In this document: in pieces, positions 25,347 to 33,585 of the stretch
Position numbering within the stretch: position 1 is the stretch's first letter
Layout: every line of letters starts with the position of its first letter
Source: Pseudomonadota bacterium
Lineage (GTDB): Bacteria; Pseudomonadota; Gammaproteobacteria; CALCKW01
NCBI GenBank assembly: GCA_039196715.1
Contig: JBCCUP010000002.1
Coordinates: 1 to 64,000, forward strand
Length of the DNA stretch: 64,000 nt
Direction: 5' to 3'
Position numbers and translations under genes: made by a program
Notes under the pieces: model-generated
Database searches by the model: none
Told to the model about the DNA's origin: nothing
Seen by the model: the letters and a program-made list of their open reading frames with translations, nothing else

Positions 25347-25994
25347 ATGGCTTATTCCCCTGCTTTGGCCCGCCGCCTGCGGCTCGGCCTGATCGGCGAC
25401 GGTGCCGGTCCACTCGACACGCACCAGCTCGGCGCCGCCAGCGCCTTTCGCACCCTGCCCGACGGCGAGATCGTGCGACAGGTTCCGGGCGGCGGTGCCG
25501 GTACGGTGACGAGTGCAGCCCTGACCCGCATCCTGCCCAACCACCGACACGCGCTGGTGTTCGATGCGCAACTCGCGCCGGGCGGCGAGACCACTGCGGA
25601 CACCCTGGCCGAAGCGACGCTCTGGCTGCTCAATCAGGGTGTGGACATGGTGCTCTTCTGCCTCGGCACCGAACACACCAACCCGGCCCTGAACGCCTCG
25701 CTCGAGCGCTGCCACAGTGTGGGCGTCAGCTTGCTCGCCGGCGTCACGTCCACGTGGCCGGCGAGCCACACCGCGGTGTTGGGCGTGGCGGCACAACCGC
25801 ACCAACACGGCGGCCTGCACTGGGTCGGTGGCGACGCCTGCAGCGTGCTGCACGGCGAGACGGCGGACCCGGCGGCTGCGATCGGCGATGTCGCAAGCCT
25901 GGCGCTCAGTGGCGTGGCCAAAGGCCTCTCAGCCGACGCCCTGGCGGACCATGTCCGCGCCGCGTGCCAACGCACCGAGCGCCGCGCCGGCTGA
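25347..25994 (+). CDS. subtilase-fold protein lacking the catalytic triad
   Basis: Protein of 215 residues whose layout follows a short S8 (subtilisin-like) domain. LIGDGAG (15-21) stands where the Asp loop is, and GGGAGTVTSA (48-57) where GHGTxVA belongs, so the His is Ala51. WLLNQGVDMVLFCLG matches the conserved strand-helix, GVSLLAGVTSTWPAS the oxyanion region, and HGETADPAAAIG (169-180) replaces GTSxAxP, so the Ser is gone. It should not be an active protease. It has no signal peptide. Convergent with cobC. I know no function for this group, and the assignment rests on pattern reading. Confidence 0.6.
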   Translation: MAYSPALARRLRLGLIGDGAGPLDTHQLGAASAFRTLPDGEIVRQVPGGGAGTVTSAALTRILPNHRHALVFDAQLAPGGETTADTLAEATLWLLNQGVDMVLFCLGTEHTNPALNASLERCHSVGVSLLAGVTSTWPASHTAVLGVAAQPHQHGGLHWVGGDACSVLHGETADPAAAIGDVASLALSGVAKGLSADALADHVRAACQRTERRAG

Positions 25995-26001
25995 ACCGCC
26001 G

Positions 26002-26604
26002 CTAGGGCACCCCGAAGTCACTGCGATCGGCGGTGACACTGCGTGGCTGCCCGTCGTACCACTCGATCGTGTGTACGTGCGCGAGCGAACAGGGCCGGTC
26101 GAACGCTTCGCTCAGGGGGCGTTCAAAGATCACGCACAACAGGGCGCGGATGGTCCCGCTGTGCGAAAACACCACGGTCGGCGACGCCGGCGCGCGCTGG
26201 AAATCGGCTAGCCAACTCGCCGCGCGCTCGGCGACATCCGGGTAGGACTCCCCGCCCGGCACGCGCGCCTCGTACCACCGCTCACCCCACCGCTTGGCAT
26301 CGACGGCGTGGCTCGCCTCGACCTCGGACCAGACCTTGCCCTCCCAGGCACCGAAATGCATCTCGCGCAGCCGTGCGTCGGTGGCCAGTTGCTGGCCGAA
26401 GCGTGCACACAGGGGAGCAGCCGACTGCCGCGTGCGAAGCAGATCGCTGGCGACGATCTGCGCAGGCGCGGCACCGGACCAGGTCGAGGCCAGCGCGGCG
26501 ACGTCGGCATGCCCCTTGGTTGAGAGCGCGACGTCGGTGTGGCCGATCAGCGCGCCTTCGCCCTCGGCTTTCTCGCCGTGGCGTACGAGCACGAGCCGGG
26601 TCAT
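26002..26604 (-). CDS. cobC: histidine phosphatase family protein, probable alpha-ribazole phosphatase
   Basis: Phosphoglycerate-mutase-fold phosphatase of 200 residues. The phospho-accepting His lies in LVRHGEK (RHG motif), the second active His in VVFSHSGTIRAL, and REMHFGAWEGKVW matches the CobC region. It overlaps cobS by four bases (ATGA), so removal of the 5'-phosphate of alpha-ribazole phosphate in the last steps of cobalamin assembly is the likely role. Without that context the sequence alone would support only 'histidine phosphatase'. Confidence 0.82.
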   Translation of the reverse strand: MTRLVLVRHGEKAEGEGALIGHTDVALSTKGHADVAALASTWSGAAPAQIVASDLLRTRQSAAPLCARFGQQLATDARLREMHFGAWEGKVWSEVEASHAVDAKRWGERWYEARVPGGESYPDVAERAASWLADFQRAPASPTVVFSHSGTIRALLCVIFERPLSEAFDRPCSLAHVHTIEWYDGQPRSVTADRSDFGVP

Positions 26605-27344
26605 CGTTGGATCAACACGGTCAGCAACACCGCCACCTCAACCACGACGACCACGGCGCCGAAACCGTCGCCGGTGATGCCCCCGAGCCGTTGGCGAAAA
26701 TACCCCCACGCCGCCACCGACACCGCCGCCGCCACGAGCAACGGCACCAGACCGTCAAACAGCGCGGCGATGAGCAGGGTGAGCGCAGCAAACACCGCCA
26801 ATGTGCTCGGTGCGTGCGGCGCCATGAACGGCGAGCCGGCGCCCTGGTCTCGCAGGTACGGCAGCGTGGTCATCAGCGGCAGCACGCTTGCGCGCGCGAG
26901 GCTGTGCGCCAGCACGAGTGCCACCGGCGCGGCCCCGCCGCCGAGCGCAGCGAGCAGGGCGATGCGCAGCGACAGCGCCAGCACCAACGCGACCACACCG
27001 TAACTGCCCACCCGGCTGTCGCGCATGATCTCGAGGCTGTGTTCGCGGTCGCGCCCGCCGCCGATACCGTCGGCGGTGTCGGCCAAGCCGTCCTCGTGGA
27101 TCGCTCCGGTGACCAGGACCGTCACGAGCACCGCGGCGACCGCGGCAACCGTCGGGTGTGTCTGGTCGACCATCAACCAGAACACGCCCGCCCCGAAGGC
27201 GCCCACCACCGCGCCCACAAGCGGAAACCACGCGACGCTGGGCGGCACCCACTCCGCGCTGAAGCCGACCCACCGCGGCGCCGGCAAGCGGGTCAGGAAA
27301 GTCTGCGCGGTGAAATAGTGCCGCGCCGCATCGCGTGGGCCCAC
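26601..27344 (-). CDS. cobS: adenosylcobinamide-GDP ribazoletransferase (cobalamin synthase)
   Basis: Inner-membrane enzyme of 247 residues with six or more hydrophobic helices. It joins adenosylcobinamide-GDP to alpha-ribazole to make the cobalamin lower ligand. The hallmark GAIHEDGLADTADGIGGG, with metal-binding acids, is near residue 80, followed by REHSLEIMRDSRVGSYG. It begins two bases after the rhodanese stop and overlaps cobC. No other cob gene is in the window, so this may be a salvage set or part of a dispersed pathway. Confidence 0.93.
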   Translation of the reverse strand: MGPRDAARHYFTAQTFLTRLPAPRWVGFSAEWVPPSVAWFPLVGAVVGAFGAGVFWLMVDQTHPTVAAVAAVLVTVLVTGAIHEDGLADTADGIGGGRDREHSLEIMRDSRVGSYGVVALVLALSLRIALLAALGGGAAPVALVLAHSLARASVLPLMTTLPYLRDQGAGSPFMAPHAPSTLAVFAALTLLIAALFDGLVPLLVAAAVSVAAWGYFRQRLGGITGDGFGAVVVVVEVAVLLTVLIQR

Positions 27345-27346
27345 GG

Positions 27347-27769
27347 TCAGCGGCTGAGTGCTTCGGTGTCGCCGCCCGCCTCGGTCCAGGCCGTGAACCC
27401 ACCCTCGAGGTGGCAGACGTTGTCGAGCCCCATGTCCTGCAGCGTCTTGGTGGCCAGCGCCGACCGCCAGGCGGAGGCGCAGTAGAGGATGAGCTTGTCA
27501 CCTGATGCGAACACCTCACGGTGGTACGGGCTCTCGGGGTCGACCCAGAACTCCAACATGCCGCGGGGGGCGTGAACCGCGCCGGTGATCTTGCCGAGTT
27601 TCTGCAACTCGCGGATGTCACGGATGTCGACAAAGCGCACGCCGTCCTGGCCCAACAGCGCCCGGGCATCGGCGACGCTGAGGGTTTCGATTTCAGCGTT
27701 GGCCTCTCGCACCAGTTCCGCAGCAGTCTTTTTCACAGCGCCTTCCGTCGTGTTTGGTCGATGCGCCAT
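27347..27769 (-). CDS. rhodanese-like sulfurtransferase
   Basis: Single rhodanese domain of 140 residues. Asp in FVDIRD and the active-site loop YCASAWRSALA, with catalytic Cys and Arg, are intact; GLDNVCHLEGGFTAW is the usual C-terminal strand-helix. The protein could carry persulfide sulfur in the cytosol. It lies two bases upstream of cobS and is probably co-transcribed with it, although no functional link to cobalamin is known to me. Start at ATG 27769. Confidence 0.85.
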   Translation of the reverse strand: MAHRPNTTEGAVKKTAAELVREANAEIETLSVADARALLGQDGVRFVDIRDIRELQKLGKITGAVHAPRGMLEFWVDPESPYHREVFASGDKLILYCASAWRSALATKTLQDMGLDNVCHLEGGFTAWTEAGGDTEALSR

Positions 27770-27786
27770 GATAGCGCGCCCGACAC

Positions 27787-27813
27787 AAAAAAAAGCCCGG
27801 GCAGGGCCCGGGC
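27787..27813 (-). terminator. rho-independent terminator of the CpxP/Spy-like gene
   Basis: On the minus strand GCCCGGGC pairs with GCCCGGGC around a three-base loop and is followed by eight T. It separates the CpxP/Spy-like gene from rhodanese-cobS-cobC. Confidence 0.88.
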
Positions 27814-27849
27814 AAGTCGGAGAGGGTGTCAGGCACGCCGCGACGCGGT

Positions 27850-28317
27850 CTACTCGCCGTCGTGGCCACGCTTGTGGTGACGGCCCCAGCGCTTGGCTCT
27901 GCTCAGCATCTGGTCGAACTCCGCCTGCTGCTCGTCGCTCAGTACCGCTGACATGTCGAGGCGCGCCTGGCCGAGCTGTGTGACGATCGCACGGGCATGC
28001 TGGGCTGCGGTTTCGGCGAGCTCGGCCACCTCGGCGTTGTAGTCAGCCGAGGCCGGGTCGAGATCGATCAACGCGGTGCGACCGGCCATCATGTCTTCGC
28101 GCGCCGCCCGCATCACCGGCACGGCCTGCTCGACGATACCGCGCACCTCGGCCTGCTGGGTGTCATCGAGGTCGAGGCGCTTGCTGAAGCGCTCCACGGC
28201 GCGGTCGGGGTTGAACATCCGGTGGTGTCCACCGCCGCCGGCTACGGCGTAGGCCGAGAACGCGGCTCCGGCCAACAAGGTCAGGCCACCAACTGATGCG
28301 AGAAAGGTCTTGATCAT
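27850..28317 (-). CDS. periplasmic CpxP/Spy-like LTxxQ protein
   Basis: Exported protein of 155 residues with an N-terminal signal (MIKTFLASVGGLTLLAGAAF...). The mature helical part carries two variant LTxxQ motifs, LDDTQQAEV near residue 50 and LSDEQQAEF near 130, and begins and ends rich in His (GGGGHHR, GRHHKRGH). CpxP restrains the sensor CpxA, and Spy is an ATP-independent chaperone; this could be either. It is encoded beside cpxRA, and a CpxR box lies 73 bases upstream of the start, so Cpx control is likely. The His-rich ends might bind metal. Confidence 0.8.
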   Translation of the reverse strand: MIKTFLASVGGLTLLAGAAFSAYAVAGGGGHHRMFNPDRAVERFSKRLDLDDTQQAEVRGIVEQAVPVMRAAREDMMAGRTALIDLDPASADYNAEVAELAETAAQHARAIVTQLGQARLDMSAVLSDEQQAEFDQMLSRAKRWGRHHKRGHDGE

Positions 28318-28389
28318 GGTTGGAACTCCCGTTCCGTTGAGGTTCGACTACAGTATCGACACCCCGGCGTCAGCGTGTGTCAGGCGCCT

Positions 28390-28404
28390 GTAAAGCTTTG
28401 TAAA
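28390..28404. promoter_or_regulatory. CpxR box
   Basis: GTAAA-GCTTT-GTAAA is an exact match to the known CpxR consensus GTAAA-N5-GTAAA. It lies in the 99-base divergent region, 73 bases upstream of the CpxP/Spy-like ATG and 13 to 27 bases before the GTG of the outer-membrane protein gene, where its last bases touch the ribosome site. Confidence 0.72.
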
Positions 28405-28416
28405 AGGACCCGAACC

Positions 28417-28911
28417 GTGAAAAAACACGTGGCGATCGCGCTGCTGGCCACGACACTGGCAACGCCGACGCTGGCCGACGAGTGGGTGCTCGGGGCCTCG
28501 CTCGGCCTGATGCAACCTGGCGGCGAAAGCGGTGACACCACACCGGCCTTCACCGGCAGCGTTTCACTGGGCCTCGAGTTCCTGAACCTCGGTGTGATGG
28601 ACATTGGTGCCACGTTTGAATACACGGAGGGATTGAGTGACGCCGAAGTGGCCAACCGCGACACCGCGGTCTCGGCCAAGGCGGCCTGGCTGACCGCCCG
28701 CACGCTCGGCCCGCTGTACGTGATCGCGCGCACCGGGTACATCGAGCTGGACTTCGACCCGGCGACTGCCGGCAACACCGACGACCGCGAGCGCGCGTTG
28801 AGCGTAGGCCTCGGTTTCAGCGTCGGGCTGCGCTCCGAAATCCTCTACACCCGTGTCGACCACGACCAGGGCGACGCCACCCACTGGCTGGGACTGCACT
28901 GGGCATTCTGA
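28417..28911 (+). CDS. small outer-membrane beta-barrel protein
   Basis: Predicted exported protein of 164 residues. A signal peptide (KKHVAIALLATTLATPTLA) is followed by alternating hydrophobic strands with Gly and aromatic residues, and it ends in WLGLHWAF, a terminal Phe as in many outer-membrane barrels. The start is GTG 28417 with AAAAGGA eight bases upstream. It matches no named porin family that I recognise. It is divergent from the CpxP/Spy-like gene, and the CpxR box overlaps its translation start region, so CpxR may repress it. Confidence 0.65.
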   Translation: MKKHVAIALLATTLATPTLADEWVLGASLGLMQPGGESGDTTPAFTGSVSLGLEFLNLGVMDIGATFEYTEGLSDAEVANRDTAVSAKAAWLTARTLGPLYVIARTGYIELDFDPATAGNTDDRERALSVGLGFSVGLRSEILYTRVDHDQGDATHWLGLHWAF

Positions 28912-28917
28912 CGCGGC

Positions 28918-30279
28918 TCAGCTGGGTCCGAGTGGCAGGCTGACGCTGACCTCCAGACCGCCCCCCTCGAGGTTGCGCGCGCGGAGGGTGCCACCGTGGC
29001 GCGCCACCGCCTCCTTCGATATGGCAAGCCCGACACCGTGACCACCGGTGCTGGTTTCACGCGCACCGTCGACCCGATAAAACGCCTCGAACAGGCGTTC
29101 GAGTTTGCTCTCTTCGACACCGGGACCGCGGTCCGATACCGTCACGGTGACCTGTTGGCCCAACTGTGCCACGTGCAAAGTCACCGCACTGCCCTCCGGC
29201 GCGTAGCGCATGGCGTTGCGCACGATGTTCTCGAACGCACTGGCGAGCTTCTCGCGATCACCGCGCAACCGCGCCGCTTGCGCGGTCAGGCGCAGGTGGA
29301 CGTCCTTGTCAGCGAACTCGAACTCTGCGTTGGAACCGACGTCTTCAAGCAACGGCACCAGGTCAACCGGCTCGAGGTTCAGGGTGTCCGCTCCGCTTTG
29401 CAGGCGTGACAGCGACAACACCTGACCGATCAGGCTGTCGAGCCGCTCGAGCTCGGCTTCCATGCGGCCGAGCATGGCCGGCCCCTTTTCCGGCTCGTCC
29501 TGCGCCAGGGTCAGGGCGACCTGCAAGCGCGCGAGCGGCGTGCGCAGTTCGTGCGACACGTCCCGGAGCAGCTGCTGTTGCGAGCCGAGCAAGCCGTCAA
29601 CCCGTTCGGCCATGCGGTTGAACTCGGACCCGAGCTGACCCACAGCGTCCTGCCGTCCAGCCACGCTGAGCGGTACCCGTGCTTGCAAATCGCCTTCCGC
29701 CAATTGCTTGGTGCTTCGACTCAGGACACGAAGGGGCCGCGTCAGCATCCAGGCGATCCAGGCGCTCGCCAGCACCAGTGTGAGCAAGGCGAACACGACG
29801 CCCAGCGGCCGAGCCATGCGCCAGACACTGCGCACGTTCGGGATCAGGATGATCTGGTAGCCGTGGGCACCGTCGCTGAATTCGGCGTAGACGTAGCGTT
29901 GCACGCGGCGTTCGAGCTCCTCCGGGTGGTGTTCGCGCGCGTGCTCGAGTTGCCGCATCAACCAGCGTGGCGGTGACAGGCCCACCGGCCGTTTGTCGCG
30001 CAACACCACAAGGACAATGCCCTCTTGCCGCAGCATCTGGCTCTGCAGGCCGCGCACCGACTGGGTTTGTACCGCACGCTCGACGCGGCTCTCGAGGTTG
30101 CCAAGGTCGCGGTCGTAGAGGTCCTCCCAGACGTTGTCGAGCAACACCCAGAACAGCGCGCCGCTGAGTGCCACGGCCACGATCGCCGAGGCACCGATGG
30201 CGAGAAAGACCCGCAGGAACACGCCGTTGCGCGCGAGCAGCTGCCGCAGCCGTCCGCGTTCCGGCGCGGGTGCGCTCAC
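28918..30279 (-). CDS. cpxA: sensor histidine kinase CpxA-like
   Basis: Membrane sensor of 453 residues. A first transmembrane helix (about 24-50) and a second (about 165-185) flank a periplasmic domain; then come HAMP, the H-box SHELRTPLARLQ with the phospho-His, N-box FENIVRNAMRYAP, G1 DRGPGV and G2 GGHGVGLAIS. It senses envelope stress and phosphorylates CpxR. The GTG at 30279 overlaps the cpxR stop (GTGA), which fixes the start. The CpxP/Spy-like gene and CpxR box next door support the Cpx name. Confidence 0.88.
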   Translation of the reverse strand: MSAPAPERGRLRQLLARNGVFLRVFLAIGASAIVAVALSGALFWVLLDNVWEDLYDRDLGNLESRVERAVQTQSVRGLQSQMLRQEGIVLVVLRDKRPVGLSPPRWLMRQLEHAREHHPEELERRVQRYVYAEFSDGAHGYQIILIPNVRSVWRMARPLGVVFALLTLVLASAWIAWMLTRPLRVLSRSTKQLAEGDLQARVPLSVAGRQDAVGQLGSEFNRMAERVDGLLGSQQQLLRDVSHELRTPLARLQVALTLAQDEPEKGPAMLGRMEAELERLDSLIGQVLSLSRLQSGADTLNLEPVDLVPLLEDVGSNAEFEFADKDVHLRLTAQAARLRGDREKLASAFENIVRNAMRYAPEGSAVTLHVAQLGQQVTVTVSDRGPGVEESKLERLFEAFYRVDGARETSTGGHGVGLAISKEAVARHGGTLRARNLEGGGLEVSVSLPLGPS

Positions 30280-30977
30280 GCGCCACCCGCGTTCGGTGCG
30301 TACAGGTAGCCCTGTCCCCGGACAGTCTTGATCCGCGTGGTGCCGTCGGCGTACTCGCCGAGTTTCTTGCGCAGGTTGCTCACGTGCATGTCCGTGCTGC
30401 GGTCGTACAGCGCGAGCTTGCGTCCGAGCGCGGCCTCGCACAACACCGACTTGGTGACGACCTCGCCCACGTGTTGCATCAGCACGATCAACACGTTGAA
30501 CTCCGTGCTGGTCAGCACCAGCGGCGCGCCGGCGAGGCGCGCGCTGCGAGTGGCCGGGTCGAGCGTCACGTCGGCCACCGTGACCACCGCGTTGGCGTCG
30601 GCGCTGGGTTCCTCGGCCTGCGCACGGCGCAGGATGGCACGCACGCGCGCAGCCAATTCACGCGGGTTGCAGGGCTTGGGCAGGTAGTCGTCCGCGCCCA
30701 TCTCCAGCCCGACAATGCGGTCGATGTCGTCACCGCGCGCAGTCAGCATGATGATCGGCACCTGCGAGTGCTGGCGGATCTCGCGCAGCGCCTCGAAGCC
30801 GTCGAGCTCGGGCATCATGACATCGAGCACCACGAGGTCGACGCCGCCCGAGGCCACCGCCTCGACCGCGGCACGGCCGTTGCCGACCACGTTGACCGCG
30901 AACCCCTGACTCTCCAGGAACTCCCGCAACAACTCGGACAACACCGCATCGTCGTCTGCCAGCAACAACGTGGCCAT
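30276..30977 (-). CDS. cpxR: response regulator CpxR-like (OmpR family)
   Basis: Two-domain regulator of 233 residues. The receiver has the acidic pair in LLADDD, phospho-Asp52 in VVLDVMMPELDG, and Lys in DDYLPKPCNP. The C-terminal winged helix (about 135-230) has STEFNVLIVLMQHVGE and the DRSTDMHVSNLRKKLG recognition region. It is the first gene of the cpxRA pair, transcribed away from the ABC transporter. No CpxR box was seen in front of it. Confidence 0.9.
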   Translation of the reverse strand: MATLLLADDDAVLSELLREFLESQGFAVNVVGNGRAAVEAVASGGVDLVVLDVMMPELDGFEALREIRQHSQVPIIMLTARGDDIDRIVGLEMGADDYLPKPCNPRELAARVRAILRRAQAEEPSADANAVVTVADVTLDPATRSARLAGAPLVLTSTEFNVLIVLMQHVGEVVTKSVLCEAALGRKLALYDRSTDMHVSNLRKKLGEYADGTTRIKTVRGQGYLYAPNAGGA

Positions 30978-31135
30978 GGGGTTCCTCGCTCATCGAATCC
31001 GTGTGTCGACACGGCGCAACCACTACACTGCGTTGACCGCGCCACCGACGCACAGAGTAGCAAAGGCGTGTGCATGCGCCGCGCCAGGCCGCGTTCCGGC
31101 AGCCGCTGCACGCTCACCTGTGCAGGAGAACCCCC

Positions 31136-32032
31136 GTGACCCCCACGCCCGAGGCTCTGATGCAAACCCGCGCGCTGCACATGCGCTTCGGCGAGGTGCA
31201 CGCCGTGCGCGGGGTCGACCTCGACATCGGCACCGGGACCTGCTTCGGCCTGCTCGGACCAAACGGTGCCGGCAAGACCACGACCATCGAGTGCATGGAG
31301 GGTATCAAGGTGCCCACCGAGGGGTCGGTGCGCTACCGCGGTGCGCCGCTCGGGCCGACCTTCGCCGAGGACGCCGGCATCATGTTCCAGCAGACCGCAC
31401 TGCAGGAATTCGTCACCGCCGGTGAGATGCTGACGATGTTCGGCCGACTGTACCAGCGGACCACGCCACTTGACCCGCTGATCGAAGCCTGCCAGTTGCA
31501 CGATCTGCTCAAGCGCGAGCCGAAAAAACTCTCCGGCGGCCAACGCCAGCGCCTGTTGCTTGCCATCGCCCTGATCAACGACCCCACGATCCTCTTTCTC
31601 GACGAACCCACAACCGGCCTCGATCCGCAGGCGCGGCGAAACCTCTGGGCGCTGATCAACCGGATCAAATCGGAGGGGGTCACGATTGTGATGACCACCC
31701 ACTACATGGACGAAGCGCACGCGCTGTGCGACCAGATCGCGATCATGGATCACGGTCGGGTGATCGCGCAGGACACGCCGGACGCCCTGCTCGCGACCAC
31801 CTTTGACGACGTGATCATGCAACTGCCGACGGCCGATTGGCCCGACGGTGTCGATGTGCCAGAGCTGCACTTGACACGCGGTGACGACCACGTGCAACTG
31901 CTCACGCGCGACGTCAACGCCAGCATTGCCGAGCTGCTGCAACACGGTGTGCCGCTGCGCAACCTGCGAATCCGCTCGCGCAACCTCGAGGACCTGTTCA
32001 TCGAGCTCACCGGGCGGGAGCTGCGCAACTGA
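31136..32032 (+). CDS. ABC transporter ATP-binding protein
   Basis: ATPase subunit of 298 residues. Walker A is GPNGAGKTT, signature LSGGQRQR, Walker B ILFLDEPTTGLDP, and the switch His lies in TTHYMDEA; these place it in the ABC-2 drug/polysaccharide-export (DrrA/CcmA-like) class. The C-terminal 70 residues form the extension common in that class. The GTG at 31136 is preceded by AGGAGA six bases upstream. Its stop overlaps the permease ATG by one base. The substrate is unknown. Confidence 0.9.
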   Translation: MTPTPEALMQTRALHMRFGEVHAVRGVDLDIGTGTCFGLLGPNGAGKTTTIECMEGIKVPTEGSVRYRGAPLGPTFAEDAGIMFQQTALQEFVTAGEMLTMFGRLYQRTTPLDPLIEACQLHDLLKREPKKLSGGQRQRLLLAIALINDPTILFLDEPTTGLDPQARRNLWALINRIKSEGVTIVMTTHYMDEAHALCDQIAIMDHGRVIAQDTPDALLATTFDDVIMQLPTADWPDGVDVPELHLTRGDDHVQLLTRDVNASIAELLQHGVPLRNLRIRSRNLEDLFIELTGRELRN

Positions 32033-33045
32033 TGTTTCACTTCCGGCGCTTCTACGCGATTCTGGTGGCCCGCAACCTCGAGTTCGTCCGCGACTACGCG
32101 TCGCTCGGGTGGGGGCTGGTCTTCCCGATCTTCATCGTGGTCGGCTTTGCCTTCATCTTCAACAACCAGCAACCGCTGTACACCGTCGGCAGCCTCGGGC
32201 CCGGCGACGTCGACGCCACCGCGCTCCTGGGCCTCGATGACGAGCTCGTCGACATCACGCCGCAACACGACCGCGACGCCGCGATCCGCAAGGTCGAGCG
32301 CCACGGGCTCGACCTGCTGGTCGAACCGTCGGCGGGGCGCTACTGGATCAACCCGAGTTCGCCAAACGGCATCGTGCTGGAGAAGGTGCTCAAGGCCGAG
32401 GGCAGTATGGAGTCGCTCTCTCGCCTGCCGGTCAGCGGCGAGGCACTTCGGTACGTGGACTGGGCGCTGCCCGGGGTACTCGCGATGAACATCATGTTTG
32501 CCGCGCTCTACGGCATCGGCTTCGTGATCGTCCGTTACCGCAAGATGGGCGTGCTCAAGCGCCTGCTGGCGACGCCGGTCAGCGCGGTGGAGTTCCTCTC
32601 GGCCCAACTGGTATCGCGGCTGCTGTTGATTCTGGTGGTCAACACCATCCTGTTTGTCGGCCTGTGGATCACCGTCAATTTCCGCATGGAGGGCAGCGCC
32701 CTGTTGCTGTTGCTGGTGTTCGCCGTCGGCTCGACCTCGCTGATCGCGATGGGCCTGCTGATCGCTGCCCGCATCAGCTCGGAAGAGCTCGCCAACGGCC
32801 TGCTCAACCTCGCAACCTGGCCGATGATGCTGCTCAGCGAGGTCTGGTTCAGCATGGACGACGCCGCCCCGTGGCTGCAGCGCGTGGCCGATGCCTTGCC
32901 GTTGACACACATGACCCGCAGCGCACGCGCCATCATGCTCGACGCCGCAACGTTCACCGACGTGTTGCCGAGCCTGCTCTACCTCGGCGGCGTCACCACG
33001 GTCCTGCTGCTGATCGGCGCCGCCCTCTTCCGCTGGGAAACCTGA
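32032..33045 (+). CDS. ABC-2 type transporter permease
   Basis: Inner-membrane permease of 337 residues. One N-terminal helix is followed by a roughly 100-residue external domain and five C-terminal helices, the ABC-2 layout. The segment RYRKMGVLKRLLATPVSAVEFL is the typical coupling region. It works with the upstream ATPase as an exporter. The two genes are translationally coupled. The external domain (about 45-140) shows no named fold to my eye. Confidence 0.88.
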   Translation: MFHFRRFYAILVARNLEFVRDYASLGWGLVFPIFIVVGFAFIFNNQQPLYTVGSLGPGDVDATALLGLDDELVDITPQHDRDAAIRKVERHGLDLLVEPSAGRYWINPSSPNGIVLEKVLKAEGSMESLSRLPVSGEALRYVDWALPGVLAMNIMFAALYGIGFVIVRYRKMGVLKRLLATPVSAVEFLSAQLVSRLLLILVVNTILFVGLWITVNFRMEGSALLLLLVFAVGSTSLIAMGLLIAARISSEELANGLLNLATWPMMLLSEVWFSMDDAAPWLQRVADALPLTHMTRSARAIMLDAATFTDVLPSLLYLGGVTTVLLLIGAALFRWET

Positions 33046-33195
33046 GCGCCCCAGTCTGACCCATTTGGGCCAGACCCACGTCGAATCGCGCACGACAGCC
33101 TTGCGCGCACACCGACCCGGCGCAGTCTTTGCTGAGCCTCTTCCAGACGCGCGGCCACACAGGCGATTTTGGCGTCCTCAACCTTCGAGAAGAAG

Positions 33196-33477
33196 ATGGC
33201 TACACACTCGCACGATCTGCGTGCCTGGCTGCACCAGGGCACGCGCAGCTGGCACCTGCTCGCGGTGCCCACCACCCTGGTCATTGCCATTGTCTTGCTG
33301 ACCCAGGGCAAGAGCCAGGCACTGTCCCCCCGCACCGAAGCGCTGACCGCCTACAGTGCGGACGCCCCGCTGCTGTCGGACAACTCGACCGACCGCGTGA
33401 CCCTGATCTACCACGACACCGGGCGCCCGAAGCCGGGCACACCGTCCACCGCAGGCGAGCAGCCGACCTCACCCTGA
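33196..33477 (+). CDS. small single-pass membrane protein, hypothetical
   Basis: Reading frame of 93 residues starting MATHSHDLRAWL, with one hydrophobic helix (LLAVPTTLVIAIVLLT) and a polar tail rich in Thr, Asp and Pro. Third codon positions are strongly G/C. Weak AAGAAG precedes the ATG; an upstream in-frame start at 33169 is possible. It lies between the ABC permease and gmk. I do not recognise it. Confidence 0.5.
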   Translation: MATHSHDLRAWLHQGTRSWHLLAVPTTLVIAIVLLTQGKSQALSPRTEALTAYSADAPLLSDNSTDRVTLIYHDTGRPKPGTPSTAGEQPTSP

Positions 33478-33585
33478 CCGCGACACCGCACCCGGTGGCC
33501 CACAGCGCAGCCCAGACGCACAGAGGGCTACACCTCGGGGAGCGAAGTCGGCACACTTAGCGCGGTTCCCGTTCAGCAGGCCGCC

